Shown: in pieces, positions 40,788 to 49,438 of the stretch
Position numbering within the stretch: the stretch's first letter is position 1
Layout of the letters: every line of letters begins with the position of its first letter
Program-made: the position numbers and the translations under genes
The notes under the pieces: model-generated
Database searches by the model: none
Told to the model about the DNA's origin: nothing
Seen by the model: only the letters and a program-made list of their open reading frames with translations
Origin: Streptomyces sp. Ag109_O5-1
GTDB taxonomy: Bacteria > Actinomycetota > Actinomycetes > Streptomycetales > Streptomycetaceae
Assembly (NCBI RefSeq): GCF_003814875.1
Contig: NZ_RKQF01000001.1
Span: forward strand, 9,114,001-9,178,000
DNA length: 64,000 bases
Reading direction: 5' to 3'

Positions 40788-41605
40788 GACGACTCTCCCC
40801 GGCCCGTGGTGGTCATCGGGGAGTGCCGCACCTGCCGGCGCAGGTCACGCCGGTTGGAGCGTTCCTTGAGGATCACCTTGAGCACCCGCAGTCCGTCGCG
40901 TACGGCGCGCAGGTTGCTGGTGCCGTGGATGCGGAGGTACTCGTAGCTGGGTATCTCCTGCACCTTCAGGCCCGCCTTGACGACCCGGATGTTGATCAGG
41001 GTCTCGATCTCGAAGCCGGTGCAGTCGAGGTCGATCTTGTCGAGGCAGTGCCGCCAGAACGCGTTGTATCCGTAGCAGAGGTCGGTGTAGCGGGCGCCGA
41101 ACTTGCGGTTGACGACCGTGCACAGCGCCCAGTTGCCGAGCTTGCGGATGAAGGTCATGTCGTCCGTGCCGCCGCCGTTGGCGAAGCGGGAGCCCTTGGC
41201 GAAGTCGGCGCCCGAGACCAGGGCGGAGACATACGAGACGATCTCGTGGCCGTCGGCCGAGCCGTCCGCGTCCACCATGACGATGATGTCGCCGGTGCAC
41301 GCCTCGAACCCGGTGATCAGGGCATCTCCCTTGCCCTTGCCCCGCTGTTCGACGACTTTCACCTCGGGCCACAACTCCCGTGCCACTGCCACGGTGTTGT
41401 CGGTGGAATTGCCGTCGACAAGAACTACTTCGTGTATCCAGCCCGGAAGTGTCTTGAAGACGTAGGGGAGATTCTCCGCCTCATTCATGGCGGGGATCAC
41501 CACGCTCACCGGCGGTGTGATCGCCAGGTGAGAGGAGATCGGCCGGTATTCGGCCGCCATTAAAGGATCTTGGCCCGAAGTCGGCGGGCGCAGAACAGAA
41601 CTCAT
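40784..41605 (-). CDS. Glycosyltransferase family 2, dolichyl-phosphate-mannose-synthase-like
   Basis: A 273-residue GT2 enzyme, first gene of the exopolysaccharide operon. It reads PVSVVIPAMNEAENLPYVFKTLP (nucleotide-binding start), VVLVDGNSTDNTVAVARE, QRGKGKGDALITGFEA and DIIVMVDADGSADGHEI with the DxD motif, then KGSRFANGGGTDDMTFIRKLGNWAL, which matches the DPM1/GtrB type that loads a sugar onto polyprenyl phosphate. A basic C-terminal tail follows. It has no membrane segments. GAGAGGGA precedes the ATG at 41605. It presumably starts the lipid-linked precursor used by the later genes. Confidence 0.92.
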   Translation of the reverse strand: MSSVLRPPTSGQDPLMAAEYRPISSHLAITPPVSVVIPAMNEAENLPYVFKTLPGWIHEVVLVDGNSTDNTVAVARELWPEVKVVEQRGKGKGDALITGFEACTGDIIVMVDADGSADGHEIVSYVSALVSGADFAKGSRFANGGGTDDMTFIRKLGNWALCTVVNRKFGARYTDLCYGYNAFWRHCLDKIDLDCTGFEIETLINIRVVKAGLKVQEIPSYEYLRIHGTSNLRAVRDGLRVLKVILKERSNRRDLRRQVRHSPMTTTGRGESS

Positions 41606-42032
41606 GAGTCTTGTCCCTCTCGTCCGGTGGACCGCCCGCCCCTGGGCGGCCCGGCTTGGTATCCGGTTCGAAAGGGGGGTTCTCACCCGTGGCGTGGAGA
41701 ACGGATCTCCGTACCCGCAGGTGAGCTGGCAAAGCTGGCCGGGCCGCCGGGAAACGGCGGCCGGTCGCGCGGCACGACTCGGAAACGACAGTGGTCACAC
41801 GCGAAACTGCTGTGGTCACACATATTGCGGTCACCGAGCACGGCACCCCCCTACCGCGCCCCGCTCCGGAAGATCGCGGTCCTTGAGCCCTCCCCTAGAG
41901 CCGCTTGATGATGATCCGGTGCGGGTTGTGAGATGTACGACGATATTGACGATTGGACCAGTATGGCAAGTCCCGGAACTGACCCTCACGTTTTTGTTGG
42001 TTTGGCCGTTACACAACTTTGGCCGACCTTGT
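41606..42032 (-). promoter_or_regulatory. Long 5' region of the exopolysaccharide operon with promoter and GTGACC repeats
   Basis: This 427-base gap has no gene. On the minus strand TTGCCA (41969-41964) and TATCGT (41945-41940) are 18 bases apart, a good promoter giving a leader of about 325 nt. Three copies of GGTCAC lie at 41793, 41814 and 41829; the first two sit in identical GTGGTCACAC blocks 21 bp apart. They fall downstream of the promoter, in the leader. The length and repeats suggest added control, by a DNA-binding repressor or an RNA element. Confidence 0.5.
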
Positions 42033-42467
42033 TCATTGCCTCGAACGGATTTTCCTGATCCGTTCGAGAATTCGCTCCACTGGTCGCATTCGCACCAGCA
42101 GGAGCAGCAGGAGGCTGATCACGGACACCGCGACGATTCCGCCGCGCCACGACCAGCGATGGGTGGCGAGCATGCCCTGGGCCACCAGCATGTCCAGGGC
42201 GACGGCGCCCGCGAGAGCGGTGAGGGCGCGCGCGAACGGATCGAGTCCGCGCAGAGCCAGTGCGATCGCCGCGGCCGGCGCGGCGAGCAGGAAGAACAGC
42301 GCCGACGGCCCGCGCAATGCCGAGTCCGAGTCCGTCAGGGCGAGCAGTGCGCCGGCCGCACCGATGGCCGTCGCGGCTCCCGCGAGCAGCGGTCCCAGGT
42401 CCCTCCCCGGTCCTGGCCGTGCCCGTTCCTCCGCCGTTGATGATGTCTTGAGTCGTATGGACTGCAT
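42033..42467 (-). CDS. Small four-TM membrane protein
   Basis: A 144-residue protein from the ATG at 42467, with a charged N-terminus (KTSSTAEERARPGPGRD) and four hydrophobic segments: LLAGAATAIGAAGALLAL, ALFFLLAAPAAAIALAL, ALTALAGAVALDMLVAQGML and GGIVAVSVISLLLLLLV. It ends in a basic helix (ERILERIRKIRSRQ). No family is recognised. No good ribosome site precedes this ATG; an alternative TTG at 42536 with CGGAGA upstream would add 23 residues. It shares direction with the exopolysaccharide operon but is separated by that operon's own promoter. Confidence 0.65.
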   Translation of the reverse strand: MQSIRLKTSSTAEERARPGPGRDLGPLLAGAATAIGAAGALLALTDSDSALRGPSALFFLLAAPAAAIALALRGLDPFARALTALAGAVALDMLVAQGMLATHRWSWRGGIVAVSVISLLLLLLVRMRPVERILERIRKIRSRQ

Positions 42468-42557
42468 GGCCGACTTTGCCCCCCAAGGCGTCGGATGCCG
42501 GGCTTCAATGTCGCGCAGCCGAACGGGAGGCGTCAAGCGGGTCTCCGGACATGACCG

Positions 42558-42588
42558 TTCCCCGGAGACACCTGTTGTCTCCGGGGAA
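42558..42588. terminator. Thirteen-bp perfect terminator beside the subtilisin remnant
   Basis: TTCCCCGGAGACA pairs perfectly with TGTCTCCGGGGAA across CCTGT. It lies 62 bases beyond the stop of the decayed protease gene on the minus strand, and is A/T-tailed on both sides. Confidence 0.8.
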
Positions 42589-42649
42589 CAAGTCGCTCGA
42601 TTTCGGTCCGTACCGGTGATCGGTTACGACACGGACCTCAGGGGCCCGG

Positions 42650-43689
42650 CTACGACGCGAGCTTCAGGAGCTTGTTCGGTGAGCCGGTGCCCACGCTGGT
42701 GAGCACGTTGGACGTCGCTCCGCCGACCAGGGCCGTGGCGACCTGGGCCGGGGTGGCCGAGGTGTGGCCCGCGAGGTAGACGGCGGCGGCGCCGGCCACG
42801 TGCGGGGTGGCCATCGAGGTGCCCGACAGGGTGGCGGTGGCGGTGTCGCTGGTGTTGTAACCCGCCGTGATGGAGGAGCCGGGCGCGAAGAGGTCCAGGA
42901 CCGAGCCGTAGTTCGAGTAGCTGGCCCTGGCGTCGGAGCCGGTGGTGGCGCCGACGGTGATGGCGGCGGCGACCGGGCCGGGGAGTACGAGGAGGCGTTG
43001 GCGCTGCTGTTGCCCGCCGCGATCGCGTAGGTCACCCCGCTGGCTATGGAGTTGGAGACCGCGGTGTCGAGCGAGGTGGACGCCGAGCCGCCGAGGGACA
43101 TGTTGGCGACCGCCGGGGTGGTGTGGTTCGAGGTCACCCAGTCGATGCCGGCGATGACTCCGGCGGTGGTGCCCGAGCCGCTGTTGTCCAGCACCCGCAC
43201 GGCCACGATGTTCGCCTTCTTGGCCACACCGTAGGTCGAGCCCGCGATGGTGGTCGCCACATGGGTGCCGTGGCCGTTGCCGTCGGAGGCGGTGGTGTCG
43301 CCGTCGACCGCGTCATAGCCGTAGGAGGCGCGGCCGCTGATCTGGGTGTGGGTGATCCGCACACCGGTGTCGATGACATAGACGGTCACACCACTGCCCG
43401 CGGTGTCCGGGTAGGTGTAGGTGCCGGACAGCGGGAGGCTCGCCTGGTCGATGCGGTCCAGGCCCCAGGGGGCACTGGACTGCGTGGTGTCGGTCAGCCG
43501 GACGGTCTGGTCCTGCTCGACGGTCGCCACCGCGGGGTCGGCGGCGAGTCTCGCGGCCTCGCCCGCCGAGAGCTCGGCCGAGTAGCCGTTCAGCACCTTG
43601 CCGAACGTCTTCCTGACCGTACCGCCGTACCGAGAACGCGCAGGATCGGTCCGGTTGGGGCCGGTTGAGACCCTGAAAAGTTTTGGCAT
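42650..43689 (-). pseudogene. Broken secreted subtilisin (S8) gene: N-terminally truncated and frameshifted
   Basis: The frame from 43689 reads the end of an I9 inhibitor prodomain (RYGGTVRKTFGKVLNGYS, LSAGEAARLAADPAVATVEQD) and then an S8 protease: VTVYVIDTGVRITH (Asp), DGNGHGTHVATTIAG (His) and TYAIAAGNSSANASSYSPAR. Just after that, near 42973, one base is missing in a GGG run. The family sequence resumes in the next frame: VAAAITVGATTGSDARASYSNYG, then LSGTSMATPHVAG with the catalytic Ser, ending at a TAG at 42650-42652. No signal peptide precedes the prodomain; the frame is closed by a TGA just upstream. Two independent defects argue for a pseudogene rather than a sequencing error alone. 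Confidence 0.82.
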
Positions 43690-43758
43690 GGACACTTCCC
43701 GTCAACACGCGTAGTTGCTACGACAGTTGTGGCAGAGATCCTGCTAAAGGGAGGTTCC

Positions 43759-44559
43759 ATGAGACGTTCCCGAATTACGGCATACGTGACTTCACTCCTC
43801 CTCGCCGGCGGCCTCGCACTCACCGGGGCCGCAACGGAAGCGCAGGCCGCAACCGGGGGCTATGTGGCGCTCGGCGACTCGTACTCATCCGGTGTCGGCG
43901 CCGGCAGTTACATCAGTTCGAGCGGCAGCTGCGACCGCAGCACCAACGCCTACCCGTACCTGTGGAACGCCGCCCACAGCCCGTCCTCGTTCTCGTTCCT
44001 CGCCTGCTCGGGCGCCACCACCGACGACGTGCTCTCCGGCCAGCTCGGCACGCTCAGCTCGTCCACCGCCCTGGTCTCCATCACCATCGGCGGCAACGAC
44101 GCGGGCTTCGCCGACGTCATGACGACCTGTGTGCTCAGCTCCGACAGCACCTGCCTGTCCCGGATCAGCACCGCCGAGGCCTACGTCGACTCCACACTCC
44201 CCGGCAAACTCGACAACGTGTACGACGCGATCACCGCCAAGGCCCCCAACGCCAAGGTGGTCGTGCTCAGTTACCCCCGCTTCTACCTGCTGGGCACAAC
44301 CTGCCTCGGTCTCTCCGCGACCAAGCGCTCCGCCATCAACGGCGCCGCCGACTACATCGACGCCGCGATCGCCAAGCGCGCCGCCGACCACGGCTTCACC
44401 TTCGGCGACGTCCGCAGCGCGTTCTCCAGCCACGAGATCTGCTCCAGCAGCTCCTGGCTGCACAGCGTCAACTGGCTGGACATCACCGAGTCGTACCACC
44501 CCACCGCGGCCGGCCAGTCCGGCGGCTATCTGCCGGCCCTGACCAGCAACGCGTCCTGA
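43759..44559 (+). CDS. Secreted SGNH/GDSL esterase-lipase
   Basis: A 266-residue exported esterase. The signal peptide is residues 1-32 (MRRSRITAYVTSLLLAGGLA, ending near AQAA). Block I is YVALGDSYSSGVGAG with the nucleophile Ser, block III is SITIGGNDAGFAD with the oxyanion Asn, and block V is ITESYHPTAAGQ with the catalytic His. The cysteines (CDRS, LACSG, TTCVLSSDSTCLS, EICSS) pair as in Streptomyces SGNH lipases, which are Ser-His dyad enzymes. AAGGGAGG precedes the ATG at 43759. It is divergent from the broken subtilisin gene and ends three bases from the kinase gene that converges on it. Confidence 0.93.
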   Translation: MRRSRITAYVTSLLLAGGLALTGAATEAQAATGGYVALGDSYSSGVGAGSYISSSGSCDRSTNAYPYLWNAAHSPSSFSFLACSGATTDDVLSGQLGTLSSSTALVSITIGGNDAGFADVMTTCVLSSDSTCLSRISTAEAYVDSTLPGKLDNVYDAITAKAPNAKVVVLSYPRFYLLGTTCLGLSATKRSAINGAADYIDAAIAKRAADHGFTFGDVRSAFSSHEICSSSSWLHSVNWLDITESYHPTAAGQSGGYLPALTSNAS

Positions 44560-44562
44560 GCC

Positions 44563-46164
44563 TCACTGAGAGTTCGAGGGCGAAGGCGATTCGGAGGCCC
44601 CGCCGGTCGGGGTCTCCGTCGTCTTGGTGCAGGTCACCGAGAACGGCACCGAGTTGGACGTGGTCTTCACGGGGCTGCGCACCTCGACGGCGATCGAGTC
44701 GTTGAGCGTCCCGCTGTCGGACCAGGTCGTCACGGTCACCCTGGTCTGCCGGTTCTTCCCGCCACCGTCCGGGAAGGACAGCGTCTTCCAGCCCTTGTCG
44801 TCCAGCGACCCGTTCTTCAGCACCCACCGGTACTGCACGTCCACCGGCACGCTCCCGACCGTGAACGTCGCGGTGAACGTGGGCGCCTGCGCGGTCGGCG
44901 GCGGACAGGATCCCGAGTAGTCGGTGCGCGACCCGGCCACGCTGACCTGCACGCTCTGCGCGGGCGCGCTGCTGCTCGCGGACGCCGACGGCGAGGTGGA
45001 TCTGGTGCTGCTGCTGTGGCTGGGCGCCGGGGAGCTGAGGTTGCTCGCCGACTGGCCGGCGCCGGAGTCGTTGCCGTTCCCCTTGCCGTTGTCGTGGTTG
45101 AGCAGGGCGTACGTCAGCCCGCCCAGCGCGAGGACCACCAGCACCAGGCCGATGAGCAGGACGGTACCGGCGCGGCGGTTGCCTTCACGCTCGGGAGCGG
45201 GTGGCCGGGTGCCCGTCGGAGTGGGGAAAGGGGTGGGCAGCGGGGGCGTGGGGGAGTTCGGCCGAGGCTGCGGGGCGACCAGTGTCGGGGTCTCGTAGGG
45301 CGCCGGGACCGGGACCGTGACGGCCGTGCCGGGGGTGCCTCCGGCGGCGATCAACCGCAGGTCCCGCTCGGCCTGTTCGGCCGGCAGCCGCGCCCCCGGG
45401 TCCTTGCGGAGCAGGCCCTCGATGACGGGGGTGAGAGGTCCGGCGTGGTATGGCGGCGGCAACTCCTCGTCCACCACGGCCCGCAGGGTGCTCAGCGGGG
45501 TGTTCTGCCGGAACGGGGAGGTGCCCTCCACCGCCGCGTACAGCAGCACGCCGAGCGACCACAGGTCGGACTCGGCGCCGAACGCCCGCCCCAACGCCCG
45601 CTCCGGGGCCAGGAACTCGGGCGAGCCGATCACCTCGCCGGTCATGGTCAGCGCCGAGCTGCCCTCGACCGTGGCGATCCCGAAGTCGGTGAGCACCACC
45701 CGGCCGTCGTTCGACAGCAGCACATTGCCAGGCTTCACGTCCCGGTGCAGCACCCCGGCGGCATGCGCGGCCCGCAGCGCGGACAGCACCTCGGCGCCGA
45801 TGCCGGCGGCCCGCTGCGGGGACATCGGCCCTTCCGTGTCCAGGACGTCCGCGAGGGACACCCCGGGGATCAACTCCATGACGATCCAGGGCCGTCCGCC
45901 CTCCATCGCCACGTCGTACACCGTCACCACATTGCGGTTCGCGACCCGGGCCGCGGCCCAGGCCTCGCGCTCCAGACGGGCGTACATCCGCTCGACGTCG
46001 GAGCCGGGCAGCCCGGCGGGAGCTCGCACCTCCTTGACGGCGACGTCACGGCCCAGCACTTCGTCACGGGCCCGCCACACGGTGCCCATACCGCCCTCGC
46101 CGAGCGGGGACAGCAGTCGGTAGCGGTCCGCGATCACTCGCTCACGACCCGGCTCTTCGGTCAC
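44563..46164 (-). CDS. Transmembrane Ser/Thr protein kinase (PknB-like) with extracellular domain
   Basis: A 533-residue receptor kinase from the GTG at 46164. The kinase domain (residues 10-270) is complete: LGEGGMGTVWRARDEVLGRDVAVKEV (P-loop and Lys), VLHRDVKPGNVLL (catalytic loop), LTDFGIATVEG (DFG), GSPEFLAPER (activation). A Pro-rich juxtamembrane stretch is followed by one membrane segment (VLLIGLVLVVLALGGLTYALL). Outside come a Ser/Thr-rich stalk and a beta-sandwich-like domain with two cysteines (SGSCPPP and FSVTC) of unknown ligand. There are no PASTA repeats. It may sense an extracellular signal. GGGGGG sits five bases before the GTG; an ATG six codons earlier is possible. Confidence 0.9.
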   Translation of the reverse strand: MTEEPGRERVIADRYRLLSPLGEGGMGTVWRARDEVLGRDVAVKEVRAPAGLPGSDVERMYARLEREAWAAARVANRNVVTVYDVAMEGGRPWIVMELIPGVSLADVLDTEGPMSPQRAAGIGAEVLSALRAAHAAGVLHRDVKPGNVLLSNDGRVVLTDFGIATVEGSSALTMTGEVIGSPEFLAPERALGRAFGAESDLWSLGVLLYAAVEGTSPFRQNTPLSTLRAVVDEELPPPYHAGPLTPVIEGLLRKDPGARLPAEQAERDLRLIAAGGTPGTAVTVPVPAPYETPTLVAPQPRPNSPTPPLPTPFPTPTGTRPPAPEREGNRRAGTVLLIGLVLVVLALGGLTYALLNHDNGKGNGNDSGAGQSASNLSSPAPSHSSSTRSTSPSASASSSAPAQSVQVSVAGSRTDYSGSCPPPTAQAPTFTATFTVGSVPVDVQYRWVLKNGSLDDKGWKTLSFPDGGGKNRQTRVTVTTWSDSGTLNDSIAVEVRSPVKTTSNSVPFSVTCTKTTETPTGGASESPSPSNSQ

Positions 46165-46208
46165 GGGTGCCCCCCACGGCATCTCGCGTTGTTCATCACA
46201 AACGTAGC

Positions 46209-47903
46209 TCAGAGCAGTGCGGACGCGGCTCCCTTGAGCACCAATCCGACGCCCAGGGCCACGACGACCAGCGCCGAAGTCAGCGGAATGGTCCGGCGGA
46301 CCAGGGTGGCCATGGGGTGGGCGGTCCAGCGAGGGCGTTTGTCCAGCACCCGGGTCATTCCCGTACCCAGCTTGACGACGGCGAACCCGGCGGCGGTCAA
46401 CGTCAGCGCGAGACCGATGCCGTAGGCGACGACGAGCAGGAGCCCGAACCAGGCCTGCCCGAGGGCTGCGGCGCCGACCAGCACGACGACGGCGGAGGGG
46501 CTGGGGACGAGGCCGCCGGCGAATCCGAGCAGGATCGTGCCGCGCAGGGTGGGGGCGGTGCTGTGCGTGTGCGTGAAGCCGCCGTGGGAGTGGGTGTGGC
46601 CGTGCGCATCGTCGTGGTCGTGGTCGTGGTCGTGTGTGTGGCCATGGTCGTGGTCGTGGCTGTGATCGTGCGCGTGCCCATGGTCGCGCTCGTGGCCGTG
46701 CTCGTGCTCGTGGTCGTGTCCGTGGGTGTGCGCGTGCCCGGCGCCATGGCCGTGGGAGTGTCCGTCCGCATGTCCGTCGGCGTGTTCGTGGGCGTGTCCG
46801 TCGGTGTGTGCCGCGCCCACCAGGGCAAGTTGGCGTTGCTCGGTCTCCGCGGGGCCGTGCTCGTGGTGCTGGTGCTGATGCGCCCTGCTCCGCCAGGCCC
46901 GCCGCGTCAGGTTCACGCCCGCCGCCAGGACCATGAGGCCGCTCGCGATGCCCAGCCAGGCGATCACCGACGGCGTGGCCGCCGAGCCGGCCGTGACGAG
47001 GATGCCCAGGGCCACCACGCCCAGGGTGTGGGTGACCGTCACCGACGCGGCCAGCGGGAGGACGTCACGCAGGCGGGCGCGGCCGCCGCGGGCCGCTGCC
47101 GTCGCCGCCATCAGCGTCTTGCCGTGGCCCGGGGCGAGGGCGTGCATCGCGCCGAGGGCGATCGCGATGAACAGCGCGAGCGTGGCGAAGCCGAAGGTGA
47201 GGTGGTTGCGGGCGACCAGGTCGGTCAGGGCCTGGGTCCAGCGGTCGATGCCCCGGGGCAGGATCGCGGCGCCCGGGGTGTCCTGCCGTTCCTCGGCGAG
47301 GGCCGGGCCACCGGGCCGTACGTGGACGGCGGCGGTCGTGATGTCCGCCGGGGAGGACAGCAGGTCCTTCGGATAGCTGGTGAGTTCGTGGGAGAGGGAC
47401 GTCTTCGGTACGTCCGTCTTCGTCAGCGTCATCCGGTCGCCGCGCGCCGTGATCTCCCGCCAGCCGGGACCGGTGTCGGTGCCCGCGCTGTGGAAGCCGA
47501 GGGTGACGCCGGCGCCCTCAGGGAGCGGCGCGGTGAAGCGGCACTCGACGCGCAGGGTGTTCAGCCCGGCCTGTCCGGGACGCAGTTCGGCGTGGCTGGT
47601 CCGGACGGTCAGGGGCGTCGCCGTGCCGTCGACGGTGAGCTTGCTGCCGTCCGCCGCCGTAGCGCAGCGCTGCTCGGCCCACTTGGCCGTGCCGAGCCGC
47701 TTCAGGTCGGGCTTGGCCTGGGTCGCCGGGATCTCGGCGAGGTCCTCGAAGTGGTCGACGCGGAGCTGTCCGGGGGCGGCGACCAGACCGTCGTACTTGT
47801 TGACGGTGAAGTTGCCGAGCGGGTGGGCGCTCGCGGCGGCGGCCGGCAGGAGGGTCAGGGCACAGGCCGCGGTGAGGACGGCGGCGGCACGGCGGAGGTT
47901 CAC
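46209..47903 (-). CDS. NicO/RcnA-like metal transporter with His-rich loop
   Basis: A 564-residue membrane protein. A signal-like segment (AAAVLTAACALTLLPAAAASA) is followed by an extracytoplasmic beta domain of about 200 residues (HPLGNFTVNKYDGL at its start, DUF1007-like). Then come the NicO transporter segments: ALGAMHALAPGHGKTLMAA, SVTVTHTLGVVALGI, a cytoplasmic loop of about 100 residues almost entirely His, Asp, Gly, Glu and Thr (GHAHDHSHDHDHGHTHDHDH), and GTILLGFAGGLVPSPSAVVVLVGAAALG. The HxxxxxHG and His-rich loop indicate nickel, cobalt or zinc handling. GTG overlaps the TPR gene's stop as GTGA. It is the last gene of the operon beginning with DUF4331. Confidence 0.9.
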   Translation of the reverse strand: MNLRRAAAVLTAACALTLLPAAAASAHPLGNFTVNKYDGLVAAPGQLRVDHFEDLAEIPATQAKPDLKRLGTAKWAEQRCATAADGSKLTVDGTATPLTVRTSHAELRPGQAGLNTLRVECRFTAPLPEGAGVTLGFHSAGTDTGPGWREITARGDRMTLTKTDVPKTSLSHELTSYPKDLLSSPADITTAAVHVRPGGPALAEERQDTPGAAILPRGIDRWTQALTDLVARNHLTFGFATLALFIAIALGAMHALAPGHGKTLMAATAAARGGRARLRDVLPLAASVTVTHTLGVVALGILVTAGSAATPSVIAWLGIASGLMVLAAGVNLTRRAWRSRAHQHQHHEHGPAETEQRQLALVGAAHTDGHAHEHADGHADGHSHGHGAGHAHTHGHDHEHEHGHERDHGHAHDHSHDHDHGHTHDHDHDHDDAHGHTHSHGGFTHTHSTAPTLRGTILLGFAGGLVPSPSAVVVLVGAAALGQAWFGLLLVVAYGIGLALTLTAAGFAVVKLGTGMTRVLDKRPRWTAHPMATLVRRTIPLTSALVVVALGVGLVLKGAASALL

Positions 47904-49309
47904 TTCGAGTCCTCCAGCGCCTTGCGGGCCGTGCGGGCGCCCAGCGGGGAGAAGCCGGGGTTGAGCTTGAGGGCCTTGGTGAGCGAGGCCCGGCCGGCCG
48001 CCTTCTCGCCGTTCGCCAGCTCGATCATGCCCAGGTGGTAGGTGAAGGAGGCGTTGTGGTAGCCGGTGGCGGTGGCCTGCCGGGCGTAGGGCAGCGCTTC
48101 CTTGTCCTTGCCGTTGACGTGCAGGGCCCAGGCCAGCGCGTCGGCCGTGTGCACGGTGTGGCGGCGGGCCCATTCGGCGCGGGCGGCCTTCAGCGCCTCG
48201 GCCTTGTTGCCGTGGTCGGCGGCGGCGAGGGCGGTGTCCAGGTCGGCGTTCACGCCGTTCGCACGGGCGAGTGCGATCCAGGCCTCGACGAGGGCGTACT
48301 GGTCCTCGGCCTTCGCCTTGTCACCCTTGGCCCCGCGGTCCTCGTACAACTCACCGAGTTCGACGAGCGGTTGGGGCAGCGGATAGCGGGAGACGACCAG
48401 TTCCATGCCCTTGATGGCGTCGGCGCGGTCGCCCATCGCCGCCTGGGTGCGCGCCCGGCCCTCCAGCGCGGGAAGGTAGTTCTCGTCGGCGGTCAGGGCG
48501 CGGGCGTAGTAGTCGGCCGCGTTCTTGTAGTCGCCCTGGTTCCAGGCGAGCAGACCGAGCTGCGCGGACACATAGGCGATGTCGCCCTTCGCCGTGGCCG
48601 TGGACAGTGCCTGCTGCAGTACGCGCTGCGCCGTCTTCACATCGCCCCGCAGCTCCCGCACATACGCGTACCGGGTGAACACCGGGACGCCCGGCTTGCG
48701 CTGGTCGGCGAGGTCGGCCGCCTTGGCCGCGTCGTCGTACCGGCCGAGCTCGACCAGGGCGTCGATACGGGAGGACAGGGCGTCCGCGCTGTACGGGTTC
48801 TCCTTGAGGGCCTGGTCCGCGTAGGTGAGCGCCTGCGCGAACTCGTGCCGGGCGGCGGCCAGCGCGGCCTCGCCGGCCAGCGCCTGGTCGTTGCCCGGGG
48901 TGATCTGCAGCGCGCGCTTCAGGGACTTCTGGGCCTGCGGGTAGCGGGACGGGTCGCCCTTGGTGCGCGCCTGCTCGACATAGGCGACGGCGAGGGTGGC
49001 CCAGCTGTCGGAGTCCTTCGGCTGGGTCCGGAGATGGGCCTGGAGCGCGGCGATGCTCGCGTCGAGGCTGCCGCTGGCGAGCAGCGCCGGCGATACGGCA
49101 CTGGACGTGGCCACCGGCGTCGTACCGTCGTTCCCGGTGGCCCCGACGGCGATCGCCCCGCCGGTCAGCGCGATCGCCAACAGCACGGCGGAACCGGCGA
49201 GTCGGGTCCGCCGCCAGTTCCGCCCCGCGGCGGCGAACCGGCGCAGGGCGGTGACGCGCTCGTCGTCCTTCGTGTCGGCGGGCTGCTTCTCGTTCGTACC
49301 CGGGGCCAT
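47900..49309 (-). CDS. Membrane-anchored TPR protein
   Basis: A 469-residue tetratricopeptide-repeat protein. Residues 37-60 form one membrane anchor (LAGSAVLLAIALTGGAIAVGA) after a basic cytoplasmic start. The rest is extracytoplasmic and consists of eight or more TPR units, such as SWATLAVAYVEQARTKGDP, AQKSLKRALQITPGNDQALAGEA, LTYADQALKENPYSADAL, YYARALTADENYLPALEGRA and YHLGMIELANGEKAAGRASLTKALKLNPG. TPR arrays bind partner proteins. The ATG at 49309 follows GGAGAGG. It links DUF4331 and the transporter in one operon, so a scaffold role for them is plausible. Confidence 0.88.
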   Translation of the reverse strand: MAPGTNEKQPADTKDDERVTALRRFAAAGRNWRRTRLAGSAVLLAIALTGGAIAVGATGNDGTTPVATSSAVSPALLASGSLDASIAALQAHLRTQPKDSDSWATLAVAYVEQARTKGDPSRYPQAQKSLKRALQITPGNDQALAGEAALAAARHEFAQALTYADQALKENPYSADALSSRIDALVELGRYDDAAKAADLADQRKPGVPVFTRYAYVRELRGDVKTAQRVLQQALSTATAKGDIAYVSAQLGLLAWNQGDYKNAADYYARALTADENYLPALEGRARTQAAMGDRADAIKGMELVVSRYPLPQPLVELGELYEDRGAKGDKAKAEDQYALVEAWIALARANGVNADLDTALAAADHGNKAEALKAARAEWARRHTVHTADALAWALHVNGKDKEALPYARQATATGYHNASFTYHLGMIELANGEKAAGRASLTKALKLNPGFSPLGARTARKALEDSK

Positions 49310-49438
49310 GCCCTCTCCTAGTACATGTCGCATGGGGCGGCGCGGCCCGCTGCCGTGGGGGATTGGGTGGGAGCGGGCCGCGCCAGTTTGTGATGTGGGG
49401 GGAAGGGGTGGGGGATGGGTTGGGGGGAATCCGCCGTC

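Noticed and set aside
42032..42033. Long low-entropy frames on the opposite strand of most genes
   Set aside because: They run antisense through clear genes, lack ribosome sites and are shadows of high-GC coding sequence.
46555..46885. Tandem GTG/TCG-type DNA repeat as a separate repeat element
   Set aside because: It is the coding sequence of the His/Asp-rich loop of the NicO-like transporter; the DNA repetitiveness follows from the protein.
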